From: Halovivax gelatinilyticus
GTDB taxonomy: Archaea > Halobacteriota > Halobacteria > Halobacteriales > Natrialbaceae
Reading direction: 5' to 3'
Assembly (NCBI RefSeq): GCF_024300625.1
Contig: NZ_CP101322.1
Span: 2,679,992-2,743,991 of the forward strand
DNA: 64,000 nt
In this document: positions 34,052 through 43,086 of the stretch, piece by piece
Layout: each line of letters begins with the position of its first letter
Position numbering within the stretch: position 1 is the stretch's first letter
Translations under genes and position numbers: made by a program
Notes under the pieces: generated by a model
The model's input: only the letters and a program-made list of their open reading frames with translations
The model's database searches: none
What the model was told of the DNA's origin: nothing

Positions 34052-35791
34052 ATGTCTGGTTGGACGGATCGTCGAGTGACCCGAAGAGCCCTCCTCGCCT
34101 CGGGAGCTGTCGGTGGGGTCGTCGCAACGGCGGGATGTGCCGATCTAGTCGATCGTCTCTCGCCTGGAAGCGGCGACCAGCTCTCGGTCACCATCACGGC
34201 CGTTCCGGACGACGATGACCGGCAGGTAAACGGCATTTTCTCGATTCTCGAGTCAAATCTCGAAACCGTCGGAATCGACGTGCGCATCGACCTCCGCTCG
34301 CCGCACGACTTTCACGAGCAGATTCTGATGGAAAACGACTTCGACATGTACGTCGGTCACCACCCGGGCGGACGGTCACTCGATTATCTCTATACGTTGT
34401 GTCACTCCGCGTTCGAGAACGATCCCGGCTGGCAGAATCCGTTCGGGTTGACGAATATCGAACTCGACGAACTGCTCGAATTGCAGCGATCGAGTTCCGG
34501 CTCGACGCGACGGGATGCGATCGACGACATCTTGCACACGCTCCTCGTCGAGAAGCCGTTCGTTCCGATCTGTGAACCGATCGAACACCGGCTGGTTAAT
34601 CCAACGAGCTTCGAGGGCTGGATCCCGGACCGATTGGACGACCAGATCGGCTATCTCGATCTCGAACCGATCGGATCGGATGATCGGTTGACCGGGACCG
34701 TAACGGACGCTCGTCCGACGCAGAACGTCAACCCGCTCGCCGTCTATTACCGACGACGAGGCACGATAACGAGCTTACTGTACGACTCGCTCGGCGTTTA
34801 TCTCGATGGAACGTTGACGCCGTGGCTCGCGAGCGACTGGGACGACGGCGGTGATGCGATAACCGTCGAGCTTCGACCGAACAGTCTCTTTCACGACGGC
34901 GAACCGGTAACCGCAGACGACGTCGTCTTTACGTACGACCTGCTGGCCGACCTCTCGCTCGGCCGAACCGAGTCTCCCGTCCCGTCACCGCGGTTTCGAC
35001 GCGAACGATCGCTCGTCGAATCGATCGAGGAGATCGACGCGTCGACCGTCGAACTGACCCTCGATACGAGGGGGCCCCACGCCCCCGATGCGTTGACGAT
35101 ACCGATACTGCCGAAACACGTCTGGCAACCGGTCGTGACCGACCTGGACGAGGAGACGGCGAGCACGGAAGAGTGGCTCAGAGAGGAACTTCTCTCGGAC
35201 GACGTCGATCGAATCGGGAGCGGTCCGTACCAGTATGAGAGCCGGTCGCAAGGAGATCGGTTGACGCTCACTCGGTTCGACGAGCACTTCACGCTAGATG
35301 AGTGGCTCTCGTTACCGGAACCGACTGTCCCGGAGATTCGAGTGCGAAACGTTTCGAACAGCCCGTTGGCCGTCGATCAGGTGGATGGCGGGTCCGCGGC
35401 GGTGACGATGTACCCGCTCGAATCACACGCCGTCCCCGACCAGTCGGAACTGGAACAGGCGGACCTGATCAGTTCGAACGCCCGGTCGTTCTACCACGTC
35501 GGATTCAACGTCAGGCGGTGGCCGTTTACGAACCCTCACTTCCGTCGAGCGGTGGCGTCGTTGATCGACCGCGAGTGGATCGTCTCGTCCGTCTTCGATG
35601 GCCACGCCGAACCGATCTCCGTCCCTCGGTCGGACCGCATCGAAACCGAATACGATTCGTGGGACGGGTCGGATCCGGAGACGCCGTTCGTCGGCGAGGA
35701 TGGCGAACTCGACGAGTCGGCGGCGCGAGACCTCTTCGCAGATACCGGGTTGCGCTACGACGAATCGGGGCGGCTGGTGGTGAACCACTGA
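34052..35791 (+). CDS. Solute-binding lipoprotein (SBP family 5), circularly permuted, copy A
   Basis: A 579-residue extracytoplasmic binding lipoprotein: Tat motif RRALLAS and lipobox ATAGC with Cys29. Residues 44-205 match what is normally the C-terminal lobe of SBP_bac_5 proteins (SVTITAVPDDDDRQV; DFDMYVGHHPGG; NIELDELLELQRSS; EKPFVPICEP). Residues 213-579 match the normal N-terminal and central parts (GTVTDARPTQNVNPLAVYY; LFHDGEPVTADDVVFTYDLL; FYHVGFNVRRWPFTNPHFRR) and stop where the C-lobe would usually follow. The gene overlaps its PAP2 partner by one base (TGATG). No permease or ATPase gene is nearby. Confidence 0.85.
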   Translation: MSGWTDRRVTRRALLASGAVGGVVATAGCADLVDRLSPGSGDQLSVTITAVPDDDDRQVNGIFSILESNLETVGIDVRIDLRSPHDFHEQILMENDFDMYVGHHPGGRSLDYLYTLCHSAFENDPGWQNPFGLTNIELDELLELQRSSSGSTRRDAIDDILHTLLVEKPFVPICEPIEHRLVNPTSFEGWIPDRLDDQIGYLDLEPIGSDDRLTGTVTDARPTQNVNPLAVYYRRRGTITSLLYDSLGVYLDGTLTPWLASDWDDGGDAITVELRPNSLFHDGEPVTADDVVFTYDLLADLSLGRTESPVPSPRFRRERSLVESIEEIDASTVELTLDTRGPHAPDALTIPILPKHVWQPVVTDLDEETASTEEWLREELLSDDVDRIGSGPYQYESRSQGDRLTLTRFDEHFTLDEWLSLPEPTVPEIRVRNVSNSPLAVDQVDGGSAAVTMYPLESHAVPDQSELEQADLISSNARSFYHVGFNVRRWPFTNPHFRRAVASLIDREWIVSSVFDGHAEPISVPRSDRIETEYDSWDGSDPETPFVGEDGELDESAARDLFADTGLRYDESGRLVVNH

Positions 35792-36675
35792 TGCTCGTTT
35801 CGATCCTCTCACGCGTCGCCGTCGTCGTCGCGTTCCTCCTCGTGATCAGCGTGCCGACGATCATCGGTATCGACCGGCTCAAAGCCGCCCTCATCGATTG
35901 GCGAGCACGCGTCCGCGCGGCCATCCCGATCGCGCTCGTGTTGATTCCGGTGTTGCTCATAAACAGCGTGAGTCGCCAGGAGCTCGTCTCGTTCTCCGAG
36001 GAGTACGGCGTCCGGGCGGGTGGGTGGTTTTACTACGTCGAAGGCGAATTCATCCTCGTTTTCCAGGAGTTCGCGAACACGCCGATCACTCAGTACTTTT
36101 CGTTCATATATATCTACGCGTACGTCTTCTTGCTCGTCTTTCCGGTAATCGCGTACTTCACGCTCAGGGAAACGAAGACCCTCCGAATGCTGCTTGCAGC
36201 CTACACGCTGAACTACACGATCGGTGCGATTCTCTACGTCGCCTTCCACGCGTTCGGTCCGCGACAGTACCTCGGTGTCGAAGTAGAGCACATGCTGTAT
36301 GACTTCCAGCCGGCCTACCAGACGTTGACGAGTGAAGTAAACGACTACACGAACGTCTTTCCGTCGTTACACACGTCACTCTCGGCGACGGTGATGATCT
36401 ACGCGCTCCGGACACGTGCCGAATTTCCGCTGTGGGCACCGATCGCGTCGATCATCGCCGTCAGCGTCTGGATCTCGACGATGTATCTCGGGATCCACTG
36501 GGCGATCGACGTCGTCGCCGGACTCGCTCTGGCGGTCTCGTGCGTCGCGATGGCCGACTGGTTGATCGATAGCGGAACATCCGCTCGTCTCGTCGAACCG
36601 ATCACCGCCCGGGTCGAACCACTCTACGACCGCATCGACGGGGCGGATCCGTCGAGCCGCGATCGTAATTCGTGA
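35791..36675 (+). CDS. PAP2-family membrane phosphatase, copy A
   Basis: A 294-residue membrane protein with about six hydrophobic segments. The catalytic motifs are VFPSLHTSLSATV (PSxH-like) and STMYLGIHWAIDVVAG (SxxYxxxHWxxD), as in the Aur1/PAP2_3 branch of acid phosphatases. The usual first KxxxxxxRP motif is not clear. Its ATG overlaps the stop of the binding-protein gene (TGATG), so the two are translated together. Lipid phosphate or polyprenyl phosphate are plausible substrates by family only. Confidence 0.88.
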   Translation: MLVSILSRVAVVVAFLLVISVPTIIGIDRLKAALIDWRARVRAAIPIALVLIPVLLINSVSRQELVSFSEEYGVRAGGWFYYVEGEFILVFQEFANTPITQYFSFIYIYAYVFLLVFPVIAYFTLRETKTLRMLLAAYTLNYTIGAILYVAFHAFGPRQYLGVEVEHMLYDFQPAYQTLTSEVNDYTNVFPSLHTSLSATVMIYALRTRAEFPLWAPIASIIAVSVWISTMYLGIHWAIDVVAGLALAVSCVAMADWLIDSGTSARLVEPITARVEPLYDRIDGADPSSRDRNS

Positions 36676-36790
36676 GAACGATCCGGACCCGAAAACGGTT
36701 CGTCGACCGACACGAACCGGGTTGCTGTGGGGTTCTCGAAGACAATACTGTTATACGGCGCGTGACGAAGGTTCCATACCTCGGTTCGAA

Positions 36791-38530
36791 ATGAGCACGG
36801 CACCCTCCGATTCGCGCCTCACCCGTCGGTCCCTCCTCGCGTCCGCCGCAGCGGGCGGTCTGGCCGTCACGAGCGGGTGCGTCAGAGAAGTACGAAACAT
36901 CGTCCGACGCTCGCCGGATCACAACCTCTCGCTTTCGATCGCGACGGTTCCCGAAGACGACGATCCGCAGGCGACCCAGCTCGCGATGGCCTTAGAGGAG
37001 TCGCTCCAGACGGTCGGGATCGAAACCGACCTCTCTTTTCTCTCGCGAGTCGAGTTCTATCGAGAGATACTGATCAATCACAACTTCGAGCTCTTCGTCG
37101 GTCGACATCCGGGCGGAGGCGATCCGGATTTTCTCTACGAATCGCTCCACTCTCGGTTCTCCGACGAGTGGGGCTGGCAGAACCCGTTCGGATTTACGAA
37201 CATCACGTTCGACGAGCGACTCGATGAGCAACGGAACGCGAACGGCGAAGATCGGGAACGGGCCGTTAACGACCTCCTACTGGCGATCGGCAACGAACAA
37301 CCGTTCACGCCGATCTGTCGGCCCCGCGAGTTGCGACTCGCGGATACGGACGCGTTCGAGGGCTGGGGCCGCTACGCGTTCTCCAACCGATTGACCTACA
37401 GCGGGCTCTCCGCCGACGAGGACGGTTCCGAACTTCGAGGCCTCGTAACTGACGCGCGGCCGACGCAGAACCTGAACCCGCTGTCCGTCGAGTATCGGGA
37501 TCGACAGCTGTTCGTCGATCTGATTTACGACTCGCTCGCCGCCGTAGACGATGGCGAACGAACGCCGTGGCTGGCTGAATCCTGGGAGTGGGATGGATCG
37601 ACGGCGACCGTCAGGCTGCGATCGACGGACTGGCACGACGGGCAGCCGGTGACGGCAGCCGACGTCGCGTTCACGTTCGAACTGCTCAGGGACACCTCGC
37701 TCGGCGAATCGGACGTACCGTCGCCGGCACCGATCTACCGCGGGCGCGCCACTGCCATCGATGGGGTCGACGTGATCGACGACGACGAGCTGGAACTCAC
37801 CGCCGCCGGCGAAGCCGACGCCGCTGAGAGCGCCTTCACCATCCCGGTCCTGCCGGAACACGTCTGGTCCGACCGGACGGAAGAGGCTTCGATCACCGGA
37901 ATCGACACGGCCGAAGGGACGACGACGGCGGTGGTCACGGACAACGTTCCGCCGATCGGAAGCGGCCTATACGAATTCGCCGATCGATCGGAACGTTCTT
38001 CGATCGAACTGACCAGATTCGACGAACACTTCACGTCGAGGTCGCCGGAACTCGACGCGCCGTCGATCGAGACGCTCCGGTTCGACGTCGTTGCGTCGAC
38101 CGGTGCGGCGGTCGAGGCGATCGCCGACGACCACGCCGATTTCACCGCCACGCCGATCAACCCGCTCGTCGTCGACGACCTGGACGTGCCGGAGAACGCA
38201 TCACTCATCGAGCAATCGTCGGAGGGGATGTACGTCGTCGGTTACAACACGCGAATCTCGCCGCTCGGAAATCCCTACTTCCGACAGATTCTGGCGTCGC
38301 TGATCGACAAAGCACACCTCGCCGAGACCGTCTTCGACGGCTACGCCGACCCCGTCGCATCACCGCTCGGCGAGCCCTGGATTCCCAGTGCGCTCCAGTG
38401 GCGAGGTCGAGATCCGGTAACGCCGTTCGTCGGAACCGACGGCGAGTTGAACGAGGCGGCAGCTCGTCAGTCGTTCGAGGACATCGGCTACCGCTTCGAC
38501 GAGGACGGCAACCTCCTGGTTCGGAACTGA
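36791..38530 (+). CDS. Solute-binding lipoprotein (SBP family 5), circularly permuted, copy B
   Basis: A 579-residue paralogue of the protein at 34052-35791, with Tat motif LTRRSLLAS and lipobox TSGC (Cys30). It has the same permuted order: C-lobe-like first (SLSIATVPEDDDPQ; FELFVGRHPGGGDPDFLY; NITFDERLDEQRNA; QPFTPICRPREL), then LVTDARPTQNLNPLSVEYRD, WHDGQPVTAADVAFTFELL, MYVVGYNTRISPLGNPYFRQ and a C-terminus near FEDIGYRFDEDGNLL. Equal length and shared motifs show tandem duplication with the A module. It is followed after about 180 bases by PAP2 copy B. Confidence 0.85.
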   Translation: MSTAPSDSRLTRRSLLASAAAGGLAVTSGCVREVRNIVRRSPDHNLSLSIATVPEDDDPQATQLAMALEESLQTVGIETDLSFLSRVEFYREILINHNFELFVGRHPGGGDPDFLYESLHSRFSDEWGWQNPFGFTNITFDERLDEQRNANGEDRERAVNDLLLAIGNEQPFTPICRPRELRLADTDAFEGWGRYAFSNRLTYSGLSADEDGSELRGLVTDARPTQNLNPLSVEYRDRQLFVDLIYDSLAAVDDGERTPWLAESWEWDGSTATVRLRSTDWHDGQPVTAADVAFTFELLRDTSLGESDVPSPAPIYRGRATAIDGVDVIDDDELELTAAGEADAAESAFTIPVLPEHVWSDRTEEASITGIDTAEGTTTAVVTDNVPPIGSGLYEFADRSERSSIELTRFDEHFTSRSPELDAPSIETLRFDVVASTGAAVEAIADDHADFTATPINPLVVDDLDVPENASLIEQSSEGMYVVGYNTRISPLGNPYFRQILASLIDKAHLAETVFDGYADPVASPLGEPWIPSALQWRGRDPVTPFVGTDGELNEAAARQSFEDIGYRFDEDGNLLVRN

Positions 38531-38713
38531 CGACGCGACCGAAATCGACGATCAACTGGCGACAATCGTCGATGTCGACGCGAAGACCCAGCGCGTGCGA
38601 GCCGGCCGAACACTGAATATCGCACCCGTCGTATTCGATACGAATTCGCGAGCGAGCAGATCGTGCTGGCGATCCGCTCGTCGAAACTCCGAATCACGAC
38701 AGGTGTCGCCTCG

Positions 38714-39550
38714 ATGTTACTACCCGTCCTCGTTCAGCTCGTGGCCGTACTCGCGGCGATGATCGCGATCGCTGCAGCGGTGTTTTTCGATCGGCGGCGG
38801 CTGGTTCAGACCAGAGCGGAGCTCCCGGCGCGCCTTCGCGTCGTCGCGCCGGTGACGGTCGTGTTGATCGCGGTGCTCCTCCTGAATAGCATCATCCGCC
38901 AGTACATTCCGGACATCTCCTGGATTATCGGCTGGGAACTCACCTGGACGTTTTATCAGCTCGAGGGCGACTTCATCGGCTGGATTCAGTCGTTTCAGAC
39001 GCCGATCGCGACGGCGTTCTTTTCGTTCGTCTACGTCTACGGCTACGCGTTCTTGCTCGTCTTTCCGGTGATCGCCTACCTGTTTCTCTCCGATACTCGG
39101 CCGTTGCGGCTCCTGTTGACCGCGTACACGCTAAACTATACGATCGGACCGCTGCTCTACGTCTTTTTCATCGTGTACGGACCGCGAAACTTCGCGGCAG
39201 AGGGGCTACTCTACGACGTTTATCCGCGGTATCAACACCTCACCGGTGAGATAAACCGAAACACGAACGTCTTTCCGTCGCTACACGTCTCGCTCGCGGT
39301 CACCGTCGCGGCGATCGCCTACTCGACCAGGGATACGTATCGAGGCTGGTACTACCTCGCCGCCTTCGGCGCGCTCAGCGTCTCCGTCTCGACGATGTAT
39401 CTCGGCATCCACTGGGCGATCGACGTCGTCGGCGGTCTCGGCCTGGCGGCCGTGAGCGTCTACCTCGCCCACCTGTTCGTCGGTCGGTGGTCAGTGACCG
39501 AACGGATTTGGGTGCTGTATCGTCGGTTCGTCGAACCGACCATCCGCTAA
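38714..39550 (+). CDS. PAP2-family membrane phosphatase, copy B
   Basis: A 278-residue paralogue of 35791-36675. It has the same membrane layout and active-site motifs VFPSLHVSLAVTV and STMYLGIHWAIDVVGG, plus shared VYVYGYAFLLVFPVIAYLFL and YTLNYTIGPLLYV. I start it at the ATG at 38714 (MLLPVLVQL) to match copy A; an in-frame GTG upstream at 38663 is possible. Unlike copy A it is not overlapped with its binding-protein gene. Confidence 0.87.
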   Translation: MLLPVLVQLVAVLAAMIAIAAAVFFDRRRLVQTRAELPARLRVVAPVTVVLIAVLLLNSIIRQYIPDISWIIGWELTWTFYQLEGDFIGWIQSFQTPIATAFFSFVYVYGYAFLLVFPVIAYLFLSDTRPLRLLLTAYTLNYTIGPLLYVFFIVYGPRNFAAEGLLYDVYPRYQHLTGEINRNTNVFPSLHVSLAVTVAAIAYSTRDTYRGWYYLAAFGALSVSVSTMYLGIHWAIDVVGGLGLAAVSVYLAHLFVGRWSVTERIWVLYRRFVEPTIR

Positions 39551-39581
39551 CACGTATCGATCTCGACAACCGAGCGTCGGG

Positions 39582-39911
39582 CTACTCGTCTTCGAGTGCG
39601 TCTGCGATCCGCTGAAGCTGTCGCGTGGCGTCTCTGACTTCGTCCCGGAGCTGACGGACTTCCCGGGCAAGTTCCTCGTTTCCGCCTCCCGACGCGGCTC
39701 CCGGTCCGCCGCCCATCATGCCGCCCATCATCTGTGCGAACGGATTTCCGCCGCCCATCCCGCCGCCCATTCCGGGGCCGCCACCGCCGAACGGGTCGCC
39801 GCCTTCTTCTCCTTCCTCGGCTCGCTTCTCGCGGATCTCTTCGACGCGTTCTCTGAACGACTTCTCCTCGCCGTCTTCGCCCGCGTCGTCGTCGGCTGGC
39901 TCTTCAGGCAT
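39582..39911 (-). CDS. Conserved small protein with Gly/Met-rich middle
   Basis: From the ATG at 39911 the product is 109 residues: acidic start (MPEEPADDDAGEDGEEKSFR), a charged helix, a Gly/Met stretch (GGGMGGGNPFAQMMGGMMGG), and a C-terminal coiled coil (LAREVRQLRDEVRDATRQLQ). No function is known. It ends next to the convergent PAP2 gene. Confidence 0.6.
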   Translation of the reverse strand: MPEEPADDDAGEDGEEKSFRERVEEIREKRAEEGEEGGDPFGGGGPGMGGGMGGGNPFAQMMGGMMGGGPGAASGGGNEELAREVRQLRDEVRDATRQLQRIADALEDE

Positions 39912-39972
39912 GTCTTCGTCTTCACCTGCGGTTCGGAAAAGGGTTGTTATGGCGGCCGATCGATAGGTGCGC

Positions 39973-40740
39973 TCACTCGCTCGTGCCGAACGAATCGAGC
40001 GACGTTTGGAGCCGTTTCTCCGACCCATCGGAATCTGTGTGGTAGCCGACCAGGTCGCGCATGTCGACCGCGTAGTTCGTTCCACCCTGTTCGACGACGA
40101 GCACGCGCCCTTTGATCCCGACGACCGCTCCAGAGGCGATCGTCTCGCGAACCGGTCGCACCTCGAGGTCGAATCCGTAGTCGAAGCGATGCTGCGCGAT
40201 CACGTCGAACGGTTCTAGCGCGTCCGTCCAGATCGCCTCGTCGACCGTCTCCGCGAGACCGGCGACCTTCCGATCGGTGCCGACGCGGTCGGTGTGCCGG
40301 GTCGCGATTTCGGCTTCGAGTTCGCGGGCGATTCGGCCGTTCGACACCGTGTGAACGTGTGCGCCACGGTCGGCACCCTGCTCGCGTAGACGGGTTTCGA
40401 GTCGTTCGAGTCGCGTTACACCGACTTTGACGACGTCGGGGGCGAATCCGGCCAGGTAGACGGCGTGATCGTCGAAACAGTCCATCTCGTCTTTGAGGCA
40501 GGTACCCGTACAGCGCGCACAGACCCACGTCGAGGCGTGGTCGTCGCAGTAGGGGACGCTCGTCCGGTCGCAGGCGACGTGGCGTCCCGTTTCGCGATCG
40601 ACGACGCCGGCACACCGTCGCGCTCCGAGGGCGTACTCGAGCCGGTCGCCCGGTTCGATCGCGCGACGGCTGACCGAGCCGTCGTCGCTCTCGAGTAACG
40701 CGGGCCCGCGTGCCGTCGGTTCGTACCCAACCAGTTGCAC
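39973..40740 (-). CDS. DUF2797 family protein
   Basis: A 255-residue protein from a GTG at 40740 (VQLVGYEPTARGPALLESDD). A zinc-binding region has RRCAGVVDRETGRHVACDRT, YCDDHASTWVCARCTGTCLK, followed by VYLAGFAPDVVKVGVTRLER, a GIY-YIG-like strand-helix. The C-terminus carries EAIWTDALEPFDVIAQHRFD. The longer in-frame ATG start at 40998 lies antisense to the BsuPI-domain gene and is rejected. Function is unknown; nuclease relation is suggested by the GIY-YIG resemblance only. Confidence 0.75.
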   Translation of the reverse strand: MQLVGYEPTARGPALLESDDGSVSRRAIEPGDRLEYALGARRCAGVVDRETGRHVACDRTSVPYCDDHASTWVCARCTGTCLKDEMDCFDDHAVYLAGFAPDVVKVGVTRLERLETRLREQGADRGAHVHTVSNGRIARELEAEIATRHTDRVGTDRKVAGLAETVDEAIWTDALEPFDVIAQHRFDYGFDLEVRPVRETIASGAVVGIKGRVLVVEQGGTNYAVDMRDLVGYHTDSDGSEKRLQTSLDSFGTSE

Positions 40741-40864
40741 GCGAAGACGTTGGGCGAGCGCAACGAAAGGTGTGGCGTTGTGTATCCGTTTCGTCGGATC
40801 GACGGCCGCCGTTGCACGGTCGTCGGGGGAAAGAATTAGGTTACGTTCGAACGAATCGACGCGT

Positions 40865-41197
40865 ATGTCACTCACCGGGTCGCTCGAAACGGCGCGCGAC
40901 GAAGACGGGATCACGTTCACGCTGGTCGTCACGAACGAGGGAGACGAACCGATCACCGCGCGGTTTTCGAACGGCTGTCGCGTCGACGTCGCCGTCACCG
41001 ACGACGGCGGCGAGATCTGGCGCTACACCGACGGGCGAATGTTTACGCAGGTGCTCGGCGAGGAGACGTTCGAACCGGGCGAATCGCGACGGTTCGACGT
41101 CCAGTGGCGTGACCCAGAGCCGGGGTCTTACGCGGCCGACGGTGAACTGACGGCCCAGAACCGGACCTGCACGGCGACGACCGAGTTTTCCGTCTGA
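40865..41197 (+). CDS. BsuPI-domain protein
   Basis: A 110-residue protein that is one BsuPI-like immunoglobulin-fold domain: ITFTLVVTNEGDEPITARFS, GCRVDVAVTDDGGEIWRY, FTQVLGEETFEPGESRRFDV and PGSYAADGELTAQNRTC. In Bacillus the founding member inhibits an intracellular protease; that activity is not assured here. It has no signal peptide. It is divergent from the DUF2797 gene. Confidence 0.82.
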   Translation: MSLTGSLETARDEDGITFTLVVTNEGDEPITARFSNGCRVDVAVTDDGGEIWRYTDGRMFTQVLGEETFEPGESRRFDVQWRDPEPGSYAADGELTAQNRTCTATTEFSV

Positions 41198-41297
41198 ACT
41201 GGTCACTGGTCTCCCGGTCGGCTTCGTTCCCGATCGTTCAGCGTTTCGCGAACGAAACTACAAACAATTATGAGAGATGGCCCAAATTTCAGCGCGT

Positions 41298-42152
41298 ATG
41301 CAGCTACTCGATCGCCTGAAAACGGGTCTCGTGCTGACGAAAGACGCGATACTGGTGTTGCGCCACCACCCGCGACTGGTGATCTTCCCCGTCGTGAGCG
41401 CCATCACCGGATTGGCCTTTCTCGCGCTGTTTCTCGGCGTGACGTTCGGCCTGATGGCCATCGATCCCCAGGGGGCGATGCTCGTCGGCCTCGGGGCGGC
41501 GTACCTCGTGTTGACGTTCGTCTCCTCGTTTTTCGCCGCCGGGCTGGTTCACCAGACGCGCGAGGCACTCGCCGACAACGAGCCGTCGCTGAAAGCGGGG
41601 ATGAACGCCGCCTGGGAGGTAAAGGGCCAACTCTTCGTCTGGGCGCTCATCAGTGCGACAATCGGCGTGCTCATCAACGCGCTCGAAAACTCCGACTCGC
41701 GACTAGCCCGACTGTTCGGAACGATATTCGGCGTCGCCTGGACGCTCATGACCTTCTTCATCATCCCCGTCATCGTCTTCGAGCGAACCTCGATCACGGG
41801 AATGTTCAAAGAGAGCGCGGGAACGTTCAAGGAACTCTGGGGCGAGACGCCAGTGAGCCTGATCGCCGTTCAGGTGATCGGCTTTCTCGTCGTTTTGCCG
41901 TTCGTCGTCATCGGCTACGCGCTGTACCCGATCGATCCCATCTTCACCATCGGGGCGGTGCTCACCGGCGTCCTGCTCTCCTTCCTGATCGGACAGACGC
42001 TCCAGGGCGTCATCAAGACCACGCTGTACCTCTACGCGACCGAGGGTAAGCGCGCCGAAGAGTTCGACGACGTGGACCTGGACGCGCTCACCAGCGATCG
42101 ATCCGCCGAGAAGAAGTCGGCGAGTCCACCGAAGACGGGCGGATTCCACTAG
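41298..42152 (+). CDS. DUF6159 membrane protein
   Basis: A 284-residue protein with about six hydrophobic segments. It begins MQLLDRLKTGLVLTKDAILV and has LRHHPRLVIFPVVSAITGLA, AAGLVHQTREALADNEPSLK and FFIIPVIVFERTSITGMFKE, the pattern of DUF6159. The ATG at 41277 would add seven residues; I prefer 41298 because the AT-rich ACAATTATGA lies about 28 bases upstream, fitting a leaderless start. No function is known. Confidence 0.75.
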   Translation: MQLLDRLKTGLVLTKDAILVLRHHPRLVIFPVVSAITGLAFLALFLGVTFGLMAIDPQGAMLVGLGAAYLVLTFVSSFFAAGLVHQTREALADNEPSLKAGMNAAWEVKGQLFVWALISATIGVLINALENSDSRLARLFGTIFGVAWTLMTFFIIPVIVFERTSITGMFKESAGTFKELWGETPVSLIAVQVIGFLVVLPFVVIGYALYPIDPIFTIGAVLTGVLLSFLIGQTLQGVIKTTLYLYATEGKRAEEFDDVDLDALTSDRSAEKKSASPPKTGGFH

Positions 42153-42300
42153 CAACTCGTTCGGATCCATACCCGTCGGTGCGGTTTGGCCGACGTTCAT
42201 TGGCGGAGCCGTTGTGTCGTCTCCGGTAACTGGACGGTCCTCTCGAACACGCGCCCGGAGTGAGAAAGCATATATCGTTGCTCTCCCGCCATCCGGCACG

Positions 42301-42510
42301 ATGAGTTCACACACGGTGGCCGACGTTCTCGATCGAGTCGCCGAACGACGGCGGGCAAAACGCTGTCCCGCGTGTGCCGGCGTCGTCTCGATCCGCGGGT
42401 TCAACGGCGAGTACGCCTGGCGTTGCATCGACTGTGAGGCGGTCGGAATCGGCTACGACACCCGCGCGGCCGCGCTCGACGGTGTCAAGCGGGCCCGTTC
42501 TCGACGGTGA
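42301..42510 (+). CDS. Zinc-ribbon microprotein
   Basis: A 69-residue protein, MSSHTVADVLDRVAERRRAK, with two cysteine pairs in KRCPACAGVVSIRG and WRCIDCEAVGIG. It can bind one zinc. A TATA-like GCATATATCG lies about 25-30 bases upstream, so the transcript is probably leaderless. It belongs to the large group of haloarchaeal zinc-finger microproteins. Confidence 0.72.
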   Translation: MSSHTVADVLDRVAERRRAKRCPACAGVVSIRGFNGEYAWRCIDCEAVGIGYDTRAAALDGVKRARSRR

Positions 42511-42585
42511 CATTTCCTCGGCGCATCTTGCAACGGCCGGCACGGCGGTTTTGTGACCTATCGTGGTAGCGGTGACCGAATCGCT

Positions 42586-43002
42586 ATGACGCTAACAGAG
42601 ATCGCAACGACGGACGTTGTAACGGTCGATCCCGACACGGAGATCAGAGCGGTACTCACCCAGATGGACGAGCGACACGTCGGCAGCGCCGTCGTGACCG
42701 ACGGCGACGACCCGACGGGAATCATCACCGATCGAATGATCGCGATGGCGTTTCGCGAGACCGACTCGGTGACCGACCTGGTTGCGAGCGACGTCATGAC
42801 CGACGATCTCGTGACGACGTCCGAAGATCGGACTCACTACGAGGTGCTGGAGACGATGCGGGACGAGGGGATCAGGCGACTCCCGATCGTCTCAGACGGG
42901 ACGCTCTCTGGAATCATCACACTCGACGACCTCCTGATGGTCACGGCCGCTGAGCTGTCGAACGCCTCCGACGTGATCGAACGTCAGGCGAGCGGATCGT
43001 AG
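42586..43002 (+). CDS. Two-CBS-domain protein
   Basis: A 138-residue protein that is a single CBS pair: VVTVDPDTEIRAVLTQMDER, GIITDRMIAMAFRETDS, VMTDDLVTTSEDRTHYEVLE and GIITLDDLLMVTAAELS. CBS pairs usually bind adenosyl ligands. The ATG at 42586 is used rather than the longer in-frame one. It stands alone, so its partner is unknown. Confidence 0.88.
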   Translation: MTLTEIATTDVVTVDPDTEIRAVLTQMDERHVGSAVVTDGDDPTGIITDRMIAMAFRETDSVTDLVASDVMTDDLVTTSEDRTHYEVLETMRDEGIRRLPIVSDGTLSGIITLDDLLMVTAAELSNASDVIERQASGS

Positions 43003-43086
43003 CGACGAAGGCTGTCCGAGAAACCGGTAGGCTCTGCCGGAACTGGGTGGAAACACCTAACCGTCACCGCTCGACAGCATCGACCG

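Noticed and set aside
34052-39550. Calling the SBP/PAP2 genes a peptide ABC importer operon
   Set aside because: No permease or ATPase gene lies within reach; only binding proteins and phosphatases are present.
40741-40998. Longer ATG start for the DUF2797 gene
   Set aside because: The extra residues are Ser/Val-rich and antisense to the BsuPI-domain gene; the GTG at 40740 gives a family-like N-terminus.
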